Under the pieces are notes generated by a model. That model made no database searches, had not been told where the DNA came from, and saw nothing but the letters and a program-made list of their open reading frames with translations. Positions 1 through 11,850 of a stretch of 64,000 nt of DNA are shown in pieces. A program made the translations under genes and the position numbers. Source of the DNA: Oryzias latipes (lineage: Eukaryota > Chordata > Actinopteri > Beloniformes > Adrianichthyidae); contig NC_019870.2 of NCBI RefSeq assembly GCF_002234675.1, positions 2,810,985-2,874,984 on the forward strand, read 5' to 3'. Position 1 is the first letter of the stretch. Every line of letters starts with the position of its first letter.

Positions 1-2475
1 CGCATATATCAATTCCACTTAGCATTTCCAGAAGGGAGGCGGGGCGATGACCTCACTGCTTTCTCCGTGTGTCCGGCTGCTAACAGACACATTCATGCTA
101 GGAGCAGTGTAGCTTTGTGTTAGCGGCAGAGGAGACGGCTTTGTGACGGTTTTGAACTTCTGATGATTTACACAGCTTCTCAGGACTACGTAGCAGCACT
201 TCTGCGGTCCTCCTTCGGACGCACGGCGGTTTGTTGAAACTTTCCCTGCGACTAGCTTTGTCGGCAGCCGCCTAAGCATAGCGGAGCGCGAAGCCCCGCG
301 ACCCGAAGCTCCAGATCGCCGAAGTGCTGCTACGATCTGAGAAACCATCATGTGAATTTGTGAAGGATGATGTAATTCCCACATATTTACATCCATGCTC
401 ATCGCGGCAGGATTTTTATCAGGAACCTGAAAAATAAAAGCAGAAACTCACCGCAGGCCACTTTAGAGTCTGGATCCTGACTCAGGTAGGCGTCCAGAAC
501 AGCATCGCTGATCTGATCACACATTTTATCTGTGAACATGGAGGAAACACGATGACAACATCCTCAGGTTCTCCTGAGCTCAGCTCTGTTCGCAGCAGTC
601 CTTCATGAATATTAGCTATTTTAATGGTCACGAGTCAAATTCAAGCCTTCGGTGGGACTTCAATGTGTTTTTGAAAAACACACCAAGAGGTCTGTCTGAA
701 GCAGATGTTCAGATGTTCCGCCGTTCTTCCGTTGACCGCATCTACGAACTGGACCGAGCGAGTGTGACGTCACCCACAGAAAGCGATTTCCGCCCGCCTC
801 CAACCCACGAAGTCGAGTCAGTCGCCGTTTCTGTCGCCATATGTCATGAGAAAGCGAGTTGTTAACGTTTCTACGGCAACCACTCTCATTCATCAGGACC
901 CCTAACCACTTGAAAGCACTAAATCTGTCAAATAGACATTTTGAACGTTGAACATGGCGGCCAGCAGGCTCCACCTTCTTTAATCGGGGCATCTGATTGG
1001 TCAGTTTATAACTTGAACTACAGGGGGGGAAAAGCATTAAAAATGAGGATTCAAAAAAACTTATCAGAGAAAGAATGGTTATTCTGAGTAACAGCTGTTT
1101 ATTTCTCTATAGAAGTCTATGGGATTTTGGTGGGTACTTCCTGTTTGGAACACCAGGTGGGAGGAGTCACTCAGTCCAGTCCTTTCATACAGTTGATGGT
1201 TGATTCCCTCACTACTTCCTAACCCCTGAAAGACTAAATAGACCAGGACGATCCAATGTCTGGGGTCTTAATGTAATTCGGACACATGCTAACTCCTTTT
1301 TTTTTTAATCGCAAAACATGTCGCCACGTATTTGTTGAAGTGAAAACCCAATAAATAGGAACATTTTACAAAGATTATTTATGAATCCACAGCGTTCTGA
1401 TGATAGTGCAGCTGTTTATAAAAAAATACATTCACATACTTTTTTTTTCTAATGACAAATCGTTCTAACGCAATGCACTGTGGGCCATATTTTCTAATCT
1501 AGTGAGCATCGATGCACACTGGTTTTTATGCAAACAGACTTCTGGGTAATTTCCAATTTGACTCGAAACCCCCGACAAAATGGAGATTGCTCGATAAGTA
1601 GGAATTTGGACAGAACCAATGTTTTTTTCCCGTTGCTATGGTTACTGACCATCTTATGACAAATGTTATCTGACTCAGCAGTCGCCTTCGCTGATTCTGG
1701 ATCAGCTTGACGCTCATTCCAGGTCGCGTATACGGACTATCATTGTGATGGTGTGAAGATGGTTAGAGAGAACGGGATTACGATGTTCTGAAATTAAATA
1801 ACTTTAACAATTGTAAAAGATTTCACTTCATTTTGATGTTCATCACTTTTTGAAACAAACCACAGCTCATAAATAAACAGAATAAAAGGGTTAAATGCTT
1901 TAAAAAAATGTTTTATTCTAAACCCTGAAGAGAAATTAGTGTTAAAATGAAAATAACTCGGATTAAAATGTGCATCAGCCAAAAGTATTTGAACATATCA
2001 TTATAAAAAAATGTTCCATTATGGTTCTTTAATGACATTTATTTATATTAAATTTATTTATTAAATATTCAAATGTTTTCAGAAATAATACTTTTTTGCT
2101 TATGAAAGAGGCAACAAGGGTAGAAAAAAGGCTTCCAAAACAAAAAAAAGTTACAAATAAATGCATAAATATTATGTTTTATTAATTTTTTAAGCTTTAA
2201 AAAAAAGTTTTACATTTTTCTCTTTTGTTTTTTTTTCTCCACTATATTTTTACAAAAAAAACTCCCAAAAATATTCGACCTCTAAAAACAAAAAAAATAA
2301 AAGTGCAAATTATGATCGAGTTTTTTTTTTTTTTAACATGTACAGACATAACACCCCAAAAGGGTTTCTGAGTTTGAACTTAAAGAAGCGGTTCGGTACC
2401 GGAGTGTCCCTCTCCCACGGACTCGGACGTGAAGAGGAAAGTCTTCCCGCCGCGGGATCCGCCGCTCGCGTTCAT
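1..2475 (-). CDS. S-adenosylmethionine synthetase (MAT2A family), 5' part, continues off left edge
   Basis: Makes S-adenosylmethionine from methionine and ATP in the cytosol. Two coding exons are visible on the minus strand. Exon 1 is 2,475-2,400: ATG, 25 codons plus one base, containing [13 protein letters not shown], ending at a GT donor at 2,399. Exon 2 is 529-452: acceptor CAG at 532-530, donor GT at 451-450, encoding [20 protein letters not shown] and then DSKVAC. The single overhanging G joins AT to give the Asp of the active-site motif, so the frame is continuous. The first exon of this family normally ends at this point. Exon 3 must lie left of base 1. Odd feature: the motif usually reads GHPDK, but here TCC gives GHSDK. 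The short N-terminus and DKM instead of DKI also differ from the very conserved MAT2A, so a divergent paralogue (mat2a-like or mat1a) is possible. Synteny with vamp8 favours the MAT2A lineage. Confidence 0.85.
1190..1750. repeat. Interspersed repeat, copy 1 of 3, class unassigned
   Basis: This stretch in the first mat intron shares blocks with 18,050-18,290 and 36,280-36,480. One shared block is 'tagtgagcatcgatg' followed by 'gcacactggtttt' and 'agacttctgggtaattt' (compare 18,090-18,150). Another is 'attccctcact' followed by 'aattcggacacatg' (compare 36,293-36,363). The family is old and partly decayed; I could not define its ends or class. Confidence 0.5.
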
Positions 2476-3887
2476 CTTGGGCTCCACGGGGAACGTTACC
2501 GGCGATGCTGGCGAAGGAAACGAAATCCGCTTTCATGAGACGAAACCGCTTTAATGAGACAATGATTAACCCCAACTTCCGCTCAAACTTTTAACCCACG
2601 ACGATCCACCCGACATGAAAGGTTTTCTTACTGCAGCTGTCATGGCTGAACGTGTTAAAGCGAACAACCGCTAGATGTCGCTGTAGCATCGTGCTTTGTT
2701 TAGCGTCGGTCATTACAGGATACTTGAAGCTCAGTACTGCCACCTGCAGGACAGGAGTGCGGAAATCACGACGCAGATTACAATCTGAAAAAAATATTTC
2801 ACACTTTTAATAAATAAGTAAATATTTTGTTCCTCCCCCCCAAAAAAATCTGTAGAAAGTTTTATTTCTGTCAGGGAAATAGAGAAAGTGTTGAACATAC
2901 CTTGGTAACATATCCTTACTATTCTATATTTTAGAATAATTTACAAACAAATCTCACAAGCATGTTGGGGGAAAATGTTACACTAACTAATTTGTAAAAA
3001 TAGGATTTTTTTCTCCCAATGATCCAATCTTTCATTCTGAGAAAACATATCTATGTAATCCTAATTTAACGCAAATTTTTACATTAACAAGATAAAGTGA
3101 TTAGGAAAGGTCCCTAATCCCTAAAGGTCCCTAATCATAAATCATGTCGAAGGAGCACACTTGCAAAAATATTTTGTGTCTATAGAAAAATTATAAATGA
3201 CAAATCAGAAATGATCAAAGCCAAGACTATATAGAACCTGCAAAAGTATTACTTCAAATGGCATATCCATGTTTTGATATTTTCTTTTATATTCCTTTAT
3301 TGGTTTATATTATTTTTTGTCTTTCTTTATAAAATACTCTTGAACATGTTTTTTAGGAATAAAGTTGGATAAGTTCTCATTGTAAATGGTTCTATGTATT
3401 TTGTACTAATGGTGTTTGCATTTTTTCTGGATATTGAATTGTCAATAAAGTTTTATGTAAATTAAATATGAACATATGTTCAGCAAAAAAGTAAAAAAAA
3501 AAAAAAAAGGGCAAATGTTAACAAATCAGGAGACACCGTTAAACAACGAATGAGCCCCAAAACCCCCAATGGACCACAAACAAAATATTTCAAAATTAAT
3601 TAAAATTATTGTGGGAAATATGGCAATTTTTCCATTTTCACACAATTTGGGAAAAGAAAACTTTTGTTCAAGTGACTTTCTCACTGGATTTTGAACGCAC
3701 GCCACCATCTTAAGTCTACAAATACCGCCCAAGTTTTGTTGACCTTTGACCTTGAGAAGAGGCTGCCATCTTGAACCTTTACAAATGTAAACTCCTCTGA
3801 GGGATTTCGATCGATCTTTACTCTTTGAGCATCGCTGGGAAGCTATTCGGGGGAAAAAAGTTGTTTTTAGAAGTTGTGGATCTAATA

Positions 3888-4714
3888 CAGTGTTTTTCAA
3901 CCAGTGTGCCGTGGGAAATTGCCCTCATTAACTGATCTAAAAACATTTCCCATCTCCAGGATATCAGCTCTGTGTTCATCCAAACAGGCCCTGATAAAAC
4001 ACTGAGGAGTTAGGAATATAAAAGATCGTAAAATACTTTTTCTTTGCGTTTATTTTATTTTATTAAAGACATTTTGATAAGAATGACGGCAGCGCGATTC
4101 AGCTGCAGCTCCGGCTGTATTTAGGAAAAGTCCCGCCCCTTTACCTGTCTCCACCAATCATTCTTGAAGGCTTAATCACATGTCATCAGTCTGCCCAATC
4201 AGAAGTGGTTAAAGTCTTCACTTCCTTGTCCCGATTTAGCTCGTAAAGTCGCTCAGTTCTAACAAAAATACCAGCTAAAGCTCGTCTTTAGCGGTGTAGC
4301 TTTCCACAGAATCCGGTATCAGACCGTGAAACAAGTGAACAAAACCATGAAGCTCCGAAAAGCGATCTCCGCCGGCCGTTTTTATGCACTACATCTCCCA
4401 TGATGCATTGGGTTGTGAGAGTGACAGCGTAAAAGGAGTTCTGTTGTTAAACGTCTTGAAAACAACGAACACACTTCAAACTTTTTTTTAAATCTTCTAA
4501 CTTAACTTTTATTGCATCTTTTAGAAAAACAGCTGCAGCTTCCAGCTTTTTCTGCAATAATTATCACAAAAATGCATGTGAGATTGTGGAGGGGCTGTAG
4601 ATCAATACAGACTATGAGTTTCTCCTTTTTTTTTCATTTTTGGATGCTGGTGTGCCGCGGGATTTTTTTTAAGCTTAAAGTGTGCCGCGGCTCAGAAAAG
4701 GTTGAAAAACACTG
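3888..4714 (+). mobile_element. hAT-type non-autonomous DNA transposon, copy A
   Basis: The element starts CAGTGTTTTTCAACC and ends GGTTGAAAAACACTG, a perfect 15-bp terminal inverted repeat of the hAT type. It is flanked by an exact 8-bp target duplication ATCTAATA (3,880-3,887 and 4,715-4,722), the size expected for hAT transposases. It is 827 bp long and encodes no transposase, so it must have been moved in trans. Both ends also carry a sub-terminal 'gtgccg(t/c)gg' motif. A ZNF143-like site TCCCATGATGCATTG lies at 4,396-4,410. A diverged copy in opposite orientation lies at 51,611-52,424. Confidence 0.88.
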
Positions 4715-4734
4715 ATCTAATAGCATGGTGAGCT

Positions 4735-5100
4735 AGCAAAAGTGGCGTTTCCTGTTGCTTGCACAATTTTTGCTGAAAATGTTGAAAATGTCATACATGA
4801 ATCGTTGACTCAGGCTGATCAAAACAATATGACAGGATATAAACGTATCAGGATTGTGGGCGTGGTTAACAAAAACTTGCGTTGCCAAGGAAATAAAAAA
4901 ATGTACTTTTGCCGATGGCTCTAAAAATTATATAGACCTGTTCGTCATCCCAAGGTGACCAAAACATACAATGGTTGCTATGGAGATAAAACCAACAGAA
5001 AAGCCACTATGTTGAAAAGAAGTGATTTTTATTCATGAATATAGGAAGGGTGAGGGGCGTGTAGCAGCCGAGGGCGGGGAATGTAGCCTGAGGGCCATAC
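4735..5100 (+). repeat. Interspersed repeat, short family, copy 1 of 3
   Basis: Shares blocks with about 27,150-27,480 (same strand) and 63,200-63,500 (opposite strand). Shared blocks are 'gtgggcgtggttaacaaaaa', 'tacttttgcc' and 'atggttgctatggagataa', followed in the first two copies by 'acagaaaagcc' and 'ggggc(g/a)tgtagc'. No open reading frame is conserved. It is SINE- or MITE-like, but I did not find an RNA polymerase III promoter or terminal repeats that decide the class. Confidence 0.55.
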
Positions 5101-6390
5101 AACGCCGTTCACGTCTTTAATTTCTTTTTTTTTTTTACTTTCTGCACCGTGCAAACTTCAATAATTCCTCTTCCTCTTGCCAATGCTTTTTTACTTCCCT
5201 TTTCTCTTTGCTTCTGAACTAAAACAGAACATTTTGAAACCTTTCTCACCAAGTGGGGAAGAACATCTGAGAAAGTCAAGCAGTTTATTTCTTTGTGACC
5301 GGTGAGGATTAAGTCAGAAGCTGCAGGTGACTCAGCATTTTCCATGTGAAAGCCAAACTCATGCTACCAACAAAAATAGATATGATAATTAGTTCTGTGG
5401 ATCTGCACAGCTTTGACCTTTGAGGAAAAGCTTTGCATAAATGTAAATGAGCGATGGTTGTTTGTTTATTCCTCAAAAGTCTACGAACACATTCGAAAGT
5501 TTCAAAATAAAACCCCAACTTTACATTTGCTGATCATAAATGACCACAAGCAAAAAACTAGAAAGAAACAAACATTTTAAGGATTAAAGCAAAAATATCT
5601 TTAAAAAAAAGCAAGAAAAATATCAATAAAAACAAAAGTTTCATCAACTTTTTAAATGTCCAAAGTTAAAAGATGCAACACAAATGTTCAATTGTATAAA
5701 CACTGTAAACTGTGATTAACATAGATAATTCAGGAGATCGTTTACTGCTCTTCTCTGATGAAATACATTTTAAAAAGTCAGTCAAAAGATGAAATTCCAT
5801 CCGGAGTTTTGAAGAACATCCAAGTCAGTAGAGAGGTTGCAGCCTCTGGTTGCCTTACAGCTGAATCAACACAGGATGAGGAAATGAAGTAGAACAAGCC
5901 CGTGACTTCACAGCTTTATTGCCTTGCAAATCTCCCTGTGTCGAAAACTCAGAGCGCTTTGCTCGGACGTGTCAGTCATCGAGCGGCGGCCTGGATCTGC
6001 TCTGACAGCTGATGGTATGTAGAACCACAAACTCAAACTTCTCCTCCTGAACTCCTTCAGAGGCCTCCTGCTGTCGGCCTTCCTCTCATTGTGATGAGTT
6101 TGTCGCTTTCAGCAAAGCAGGAAGCGAAAGTGCAGCTCATTGTGAGCAGACGGAGTCGAGCGCTCAGAGTTGATGCTGCAGCGGAGCCAATGAGACTTTG
6201 ATTGGGGCCACTGATAGTTAATGAGTTACTGAGCAGAGGTGCAGCTGCAGCAGACGTTTGTTTAGCTCCTGCGTGACTCATGCAGTGACAAGAGCCTGGA
6301 CTTTAGCAGGAATAACATCCACTGTGAGGAATTGGTTTTTATTTGGACAAATGTGAGCTTTGTTGATTGGGACAAGGACACGGTGCTGCT

Positions 6391-9300
6391 ATGGTGAGTA
6401 GACATCCGTGTTTAAACAGTTTTTTCTTCCAAAATCAACCAAAGTCGATTTAGTTCTCCTTCAGATGTACTTTTTGTCAAGATTTAGTTTGATGCGCCAC
6501 CTCGCTGGCGACCTGACTGAGCTCTTTCTGACTTCAACTCAGAAGCAGGAAGTCGTGGACTGGGTGGAAATGTACTCTTCTCCCTTCATTTCCCAGTCAA
6601 AGTTTTTAATGAAATGACTGTTCGCCGGGCCTTGTCTCTTCCAGGCCCAACAGAACCCTCAGCCGCCCGCCTCGGGCTCGTCTGGAAAGCTGGACCAGGT
6701 GCAGAGCCAGGTGAACGAGGTGAAAGACATCCTGAAAGACAACATCGACAAAGTGCTGGAGAGAGGGGACAGGCTGAACGAGCTGATCGACAAGACCGAC
6801 GACCTGCAGGCGTCCGTGAGTGGAGCCACACCGGTGACATTTAAACTAAAACGAGATTAAACATAAAACCAGACACAAAAAAATTGAAAAAAAAGTGACT
6901 TTCTTTGCTGGTTGAGACAGTCGTCAATCAAATCCTTCACTCAGTAGGACACTTGGCTGTTTAATAGTGGAATTGAGGCTGATATAAAGTGGATGCAGCT
7001 CTCTTTGCCCTGAACATAAAGACCGGATCTACGACCGCAGGGTCACAAACTGAAATGGCTGAGCAGAGTGCGTGTGGCGTTTGTGGCCATCAGTAAACCT
7101 CTGCTGTGAGTGAGTCCTATTCTAACGAATTAAAACAAGTTTAATAAAGAAAAATCTAAGATTTTAAAGCTTAAAGCAACAGGTTAGCAAACAAACACTA
7201 AATATTTTTAATGGTAAATGTGATGACTCACTTAGGAGGGGCGACCTAAATCACAGCCAGGAGCCACACGGCCCTAAAGCTTAAGTTAACGGTTGTTGCA
7301 CAATGGTTGCCTCATAACCAGCATTGGTGGAAAAACCAATGAGTACGCAGAAAATGGAGAGCACAGGGGTGTGGGGTAGAAAATATAAGGAAGTAAAACA
7401 GAGGAAGAGGGAGAACGTACTGATAACGGTTTCAGAAATGAGCTGGGTCTGAATCGTGGCCCTTTACAAGCAGAGACTGTGACCTAGAAACAACGCCGCT
7501 TGTGATCCGTTAACGTCCTTAAGCAGAAGCTCAGTGCCAACGACCGCACGCAATGATCTTTACTGGGCCAACAACACTTTGACGTTTGAAATCAGTAACT
7601 TTTATTGGCTGACTTCGCAGCGGTGCTATTGACCATATTGACTGTTTTTTTTAAACCTGCCACAACCAAAAACCTTTAATCTACACTGTAAAAGAAAATC
7701 TGTTGTTTTTACAGGAAAAAACTGCCAGCTGTGGTTGCCGGAATAATCAAACGTATAAATAATACTTTGATTTTACTTTACAGTAAATATTACATAATTT
7801 AACATCTAAATTTATGTGAATAAACTTGATTTAAATTCTGATACATTTTGTAAATTTGCTGGGTTAAACTGTGGTTTCACAGTCTTATTTTATGGAAAAT
7901 ATTAAATTTTAGGATGAGTTTGACTAATATTACGGGCAAAAATAACATTTGTTTCACATAATATAACTAAATTACAGTTACCCGATGTTACAGAGTCTTG
8001 GATGTGTTTTAATTGTACCATTTTAATACTTTATTTCTTAGATGTATTGGCCTTTATAGAGTTAAACACAGCTAATCTAGTAAACAGCATTATCAGTTAT
8101 TTGTAAATCAGCTACTGTGGTAAACTGTTGTTTTAGTTTGAATTTTCTTCTTACCTTTTCTTTAAGCCTATTTTCTTCCCATCATTTATATTGAAAATAC
8201 AGAACATGTTTAACAGATTAGTTTACCTTTAATCACACGTTTTAGCAATGCTCTTAAATTTTTCAATTTAACTTGTTTCAGTTACTTTTAAACAAGATTT
8301 TGAAACACTGACATAAAAAATATCCACCATGATCGTCTATTTGGTCCCTAATGCAATACTTCACCACTTATTTAGAATAAAATCTCTGTTAAACTACTAG
8401 AACTACTTTTACAATTCAGTTTAAACTGCTGATGCTTTCACAACAATGAATGTAAGCATTTTTCCTAACCTTTGGCCAAAGATGGAATTCCAAGAGTTTA
8501 ATTGAACCTTTTCTTCTTACAACATGACTATTAAAATAATTAACAGCATTTTCTATATTCATGGGGGAAAAAAACATTAGGCAACTTTTCAATTTAAAGT
8601 AAATTACATTAAATAGCAATAAAAAAAATCTTTAAAACCTTTTGAACGACACAACAATCTGCTGTCTTTACGCCTGAAAGACTGAAATGTGAGATTACAG
8701 ATTATTCAATTTAAAAAACTGCTACATTTAAGATAAACTATAGCACACTGTTTACATCTTTTTTTGTTCTTTCTTTACTGAAAGTGGTCTTAAATCCACA
8801 CAAAATGGGAAATATAATTCTGCTGCTGATTCTATGACTGCATGTGAGATTTTTTGGAGCAGAATAAGACTGTCCAACATAATATTTATTACCAGATTGG
8901 TTACAACAAAAAAATTAAGTACCAGCTAAAAAAGTGTCCTCACCTTTTGTGATGAAACCTACTCAAAAGAAACGCAGTTCAAATGTTCGCAGATCGAACA
9001 ATAAAGATTGATGCGATATTTGCACATATTGCACGGATGAAGATTGGTCGTACGTGTATATGTGTGAAAAATTGAGAAAGTTTTATGTGAAATTTTCTGA
9101 GTCATCGTGATTGAACCACGTTAAAACATCAGAAGTATAAATAAACCAGGCAACGAACACGTAGATCCACGTAGAACATGAACCGTGTGCGATTATTGTG
9201 CCGTTTCTATGCGATTCAGGAGTGATTCGGGTGTCAATTGCATAATTTCAACGTAATATGTGTGCCGTGACATAAAAGTTATACATCTGGGTACATGCCT

Positions 9301-10034
9301 GAAGGCTGTCAGACTTTCGTGGAAAGACACTCATTTGCGTAAGCATCTTGCAAAAATCATGGCGTAACGTTATGGCGTAAGATATAACCCTTGTGCTATC
9401 TTGTGGGGTCCAGATGACCCCCCCCCTTACATTGACGTGTTCTCCCTACCATGACAAAGGTGGATAAAGGTGAGGAGGATTTCATGTGATCCATGGACAC
9501 CAGTGAAGATCACAAATCATTGAAGAAGAAAGGTTCAGCGCACTGTCTAGTGGGTCTAGATGACCCAACTCCCAACGGTCATCTGGACCCACAAGATAGC
9601 ACAAGGGAAAAGTAATAATTGCACATAAACTATATAAAATAAGACTAAACTGCGTAATTCTCAACCAACCAAAAAATTTGAAAAGCTCAAGACCGAATTC
9701 ATGTAAAGACCCGTCGGCCGAAACCCTCGACTGACGTCCGACCACATTGACGAACGCAAGAAGCCAACTGAATCACGTTTATCACGCATGTATCACGAAA
9801 GACGGGAATTTCATACGTGGAAAATGAGCAAACCACGTGAAGTGGCCGAGTGACCCGGCCTCTAGCAAATGACTGCTTTTCTTCTTTCTCCTGCAGGCCG
9901 ACTCCTTCCAGAGAACGTCCACGCGCGTCGCCCGCAAATACTGGTGGAAGAACATAAAGCTGATGATCATCATCGGCGTGGTTCTGCTGGTCGTCCTGAT
10001 CCTCATCATCCTCGCCGCCACCAAGGTTATCTGA
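6391..10034 (+). CDS. vamp8: VAMP8-like R-SNARE (vesicle-associated membrane protein)
   Basis: A tail-anchored R-SNARE for vesicle or endosome fusion. There are three coding exons: 6,391-6,393 (ATG only, then GTGAGT), 6,645-6,815 (57 codons) and 9,897-10,034 (45 codons plus TGA), giving 103 aa; mammalian VAMP8 has 100. A first exon coding little more than the Met is common in VAMP genes. The N-terminus is Pro/Ser-rich. The SNARE heptads run from about residue 16 to 75, with the zero-layer Arg in DKVLERGDRL (residue 41). Then comes the juxtamembrane ARKYWWKN and one hydrophobic tail anchor of about 20 residues (IIIGVVLLVVLILIILAAT), ending KVI. There is no signal peptide, as expected for tail-anchored insertion. 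VAMP5 or a VAMP3-like protein are alternatives. ARKYWWKN, the length and the neighbouring mat gene (as at human 2p11.2) favour VAMP8. The 3-kb second intron is AT-rich and carries a miniature transposon. Confidence 0.85.
6816..9896 (+). other. vamp8 intron 2, mostly repeat-like and AT-rich
   Basis: No coding signal was seen in this 3.1-kb intron. From 7,684 to about 8,760 it is AT-rich, starting with the 'cactgtaaaa' block often found at the ends of fish repeats. From about 8,990 to 9,850 the sequence has many short 'cacgt'/'acgt' motifs and looks like a decayed element that was split by the piggyBac-like insertion at 9,388-9,607. Confidence 0.4.
9388..9607 (+). mobile_element. piggyBac-like miniature element, copy 1
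   Basis: About 220 bp with terminal inverted repeats: CCCTTGTGCTATCTTGTGGG at the left and its complement CCCACAAGATAGCACAAGGG at the right, extended inward by 'tcca(g)atgac' on both sides. The CCCTT start and flanks (ataa on the left) suit a decayed TTAA target. The interior matches 23,845-24,040 closely, including 'accatgacaaaggtggataa', 'ccatggacaccagtgaagat' and 'tgtctagtgggtctagatga'. No transposase is encoded. Confidence 0.7.
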
Positions 10035-10190
10035 ACCCACCGAGAAGCTCTGGGTGCAGCGACCTTCATGCAGAGATGAGGGATGAGGCCATCCTCACTG
10101 AAGTTCAATCTCAGAAGCTTTTTCTGACAAACACTCCACGATTTGACAAACTCTAGCGATGAAACACAAATCCAAAGTGTTTAGAACGTT

Positions 10191-10196
10191 TTTATT
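10191..10196 (-). terminator. Candidate polyadenylation signal of hnrnpd (AATAAA)
   Basis: Reads AATAAA on the minus strand, 1.66 kb after the hnrnpd stop. It is the only AATAAA I noticed on that strand in the interval and is followed by a GT-containing stretch. If it is used, the hnrnpd 3' UTR almost reaches the vamp8 stop at 10,034. Confidence 0.45.
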
Positions 10197-10440
10197 GATG
10201 CCTTTTTAATGTCCAATACACTGTGTATATATATATAGAGAGAGTAAGTTCTTGACTGTCAACCTCTGTAATAACATGTAATATATGACAGACGATAAAA
10301 TGAAGGAAAGAAAATCCTGAAACTTCGCAAAAAACACATTTTCTGTTTGATTTGTTGGAACCAACGATACACTTCAGTACTGGACTAAATGAAGCCACTT
10401 TCTAGCAGCAGTTGAGGACTCAACAGGGAAAGGAGGAACA

Positions 10441-10446
10441 AATAAA
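10441..10446 (+). terminator. Candidate polyadenylation signal of vamp8 (AATAAA)
   Basis: First plus-strand AATAAA after the vamp8 stop, about 0.4 kb downstream. Together with the minus-strand signal at 10,191-10,196 it would make the vamp8 and hnrnpd 3' UTRs overlap tail to tail by about 250 bp. Confidence 0.4.
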
Positions 10447-11339
10447 TGCTAAAAGCCATCTAAACAAATGCAGAACACTGAAATATGTATGTAAATATGG
10501 AGGAAACGTAGGTCTTTTTGTTTTAAATGCTCTATCTCTACGTAATGACTGCTGCTGGATCATGGCTCCGGTCAACGCTCCTCCAGCGCTCTGCAGACGT
10601 TCATCACTCAAACCTGTCAAACAAAAAAGAAAAGAAACCCATCAGTCATGCGGGAAAAACAAACTCACTGAGAGAAATACTAAGAAATCTAGGAATCCCC
10701 TGTGTTTTTAGTGTCCAATATAAAAAACAAACAATTATTTTAAACATTTTACATCTTAAAAAAAAAAAAAAGCTAGAAGAAGTCTAAATGGAAGAAAGCT
10801 TCAGATTGGTCAAAAATACACATTAAAGAAAGCATTACATGCAAATGTCTGCAAATGTGGCGACACTCTGACTCATTTTTATCAAAGGTTGTAAGAAGAA
10901 AAATGTGTTACGGGAAAATTAACAAAAAGAGGAGTCTGTTCCATCGCTGTCAGTAATACAAAAACAGACCAATACAATTACACAACGTAAAAGCACTTTA
11001 TCCCCCAACACAGTAGAGTCCGAATACGAACCAGCTTTAGCTGGTGGATTACGGGCTAAATAAAGAAAAACATTTTACATATGATTAGGAATGAATATAT
11101 TAACATTAGGGAACTGGAAAATCCAGAGAAAGCTGTTCATATCCTTTAAAAAGCAAATAGTTAATCTTTCAGATTTAAAGTCATTACTTGTGGGGGAGTA
11201 AGGGCCTGTAAAAAATGACAATTACATGTGTAGATTTTACTTCTTTTTTTTGTTACATTAAATAACACTTTCAAAGAAATTAAAAAATGGAAAGAAAGAT
11301 GACAAAGCTGGACGTGTCCCCATATTGTTTAGTTTAGAA

Positions 11340-11490
11340 ATGCGGATACAGGATGTTGTAAGACCATACCAAATGGCAGCATTCGAGAGCGTATGCTTCT
11401 CGTACCCGGTCCGCATTGAGCGGGCCCTGAGAGTATCTGGGAGTCAGCTCATGGCCTGCAAGGAAGCTCCGCTGGCAGGTACAAACAAGG
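11340..11490 (-). other. Balanced-composition block in the hnrnpd 3' UTR
   Basis: Within the AT-rich 3' flank of hnrnpd, this 150 bp has near 50% GC and no long open frame. It lies about 0.4-0.5 kb after the stop codon. Mammalian HNRNPD transcripts have a strongly conserved, alternatively spliced 3' UTR, so this is a good candidate for the equivalent element. The assignment is inferred from position and composition only. Confidence 0.35.
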
Positions 11491-11850
11491 TATGTCAGTG
11501 TTAGGAGACAACATACTTCCTTTTGTTTCCTTGCACATCCTTAACTTTGGCATCCATTTTACTGTAGTAGCAGTGCTTTACCTGTTAACTTTACACTTAA
11601 AAAAAGAAAAACACAAAGAAGAGGCAGCAGAAAGGCCCGCCGATAAAAAAAAAAATCAATCGCCACAAGAGCGTAGCCTCTATGTTACCACTACTGTAAA
11701 GCACTTGAGGGTGCTGAGAGAAAGAAATTTACGCAAGAAAATTATACAAAACAATTACAAACACCAAAGTTAATGTAGCTAATTTTAGTTGAGCAGCAAT
11801 AAAGTTGTTGTTGTTTCTACATACCTACTTGACGGTGAGGGTTTGCCTCT

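Larger units (their letters stand above)
2476..6390. other. Divergent mat / vamp8 intergenic region
   Basis: The two genes are transcribed away from each other, so this 3.9 kb must hold both promoters. About 300 bp upstream of the mat ATG is moderately GC-rich. The rest contains the hAT element (3,888-4,714) and an interspersed repeat (about 4,735-5,100). The stretch 2,780-3,880 is AT-rich with no coding signal. From 5,100 to 6,300 I see no gene; the moderately GC-rich 5,930-6,390 is the best place for the vamp8 promoter and 5' UTR. No TATA box was assigned with confidence. Confidence 0.5.

Noticed and set aside
6391-10034. Assignment to vamp5
   Set aside because: VAMP5 has a longer C-terminal tail after the membrane anchor and lacks the ARKYWWKN juxtamembrane sequence seen here.
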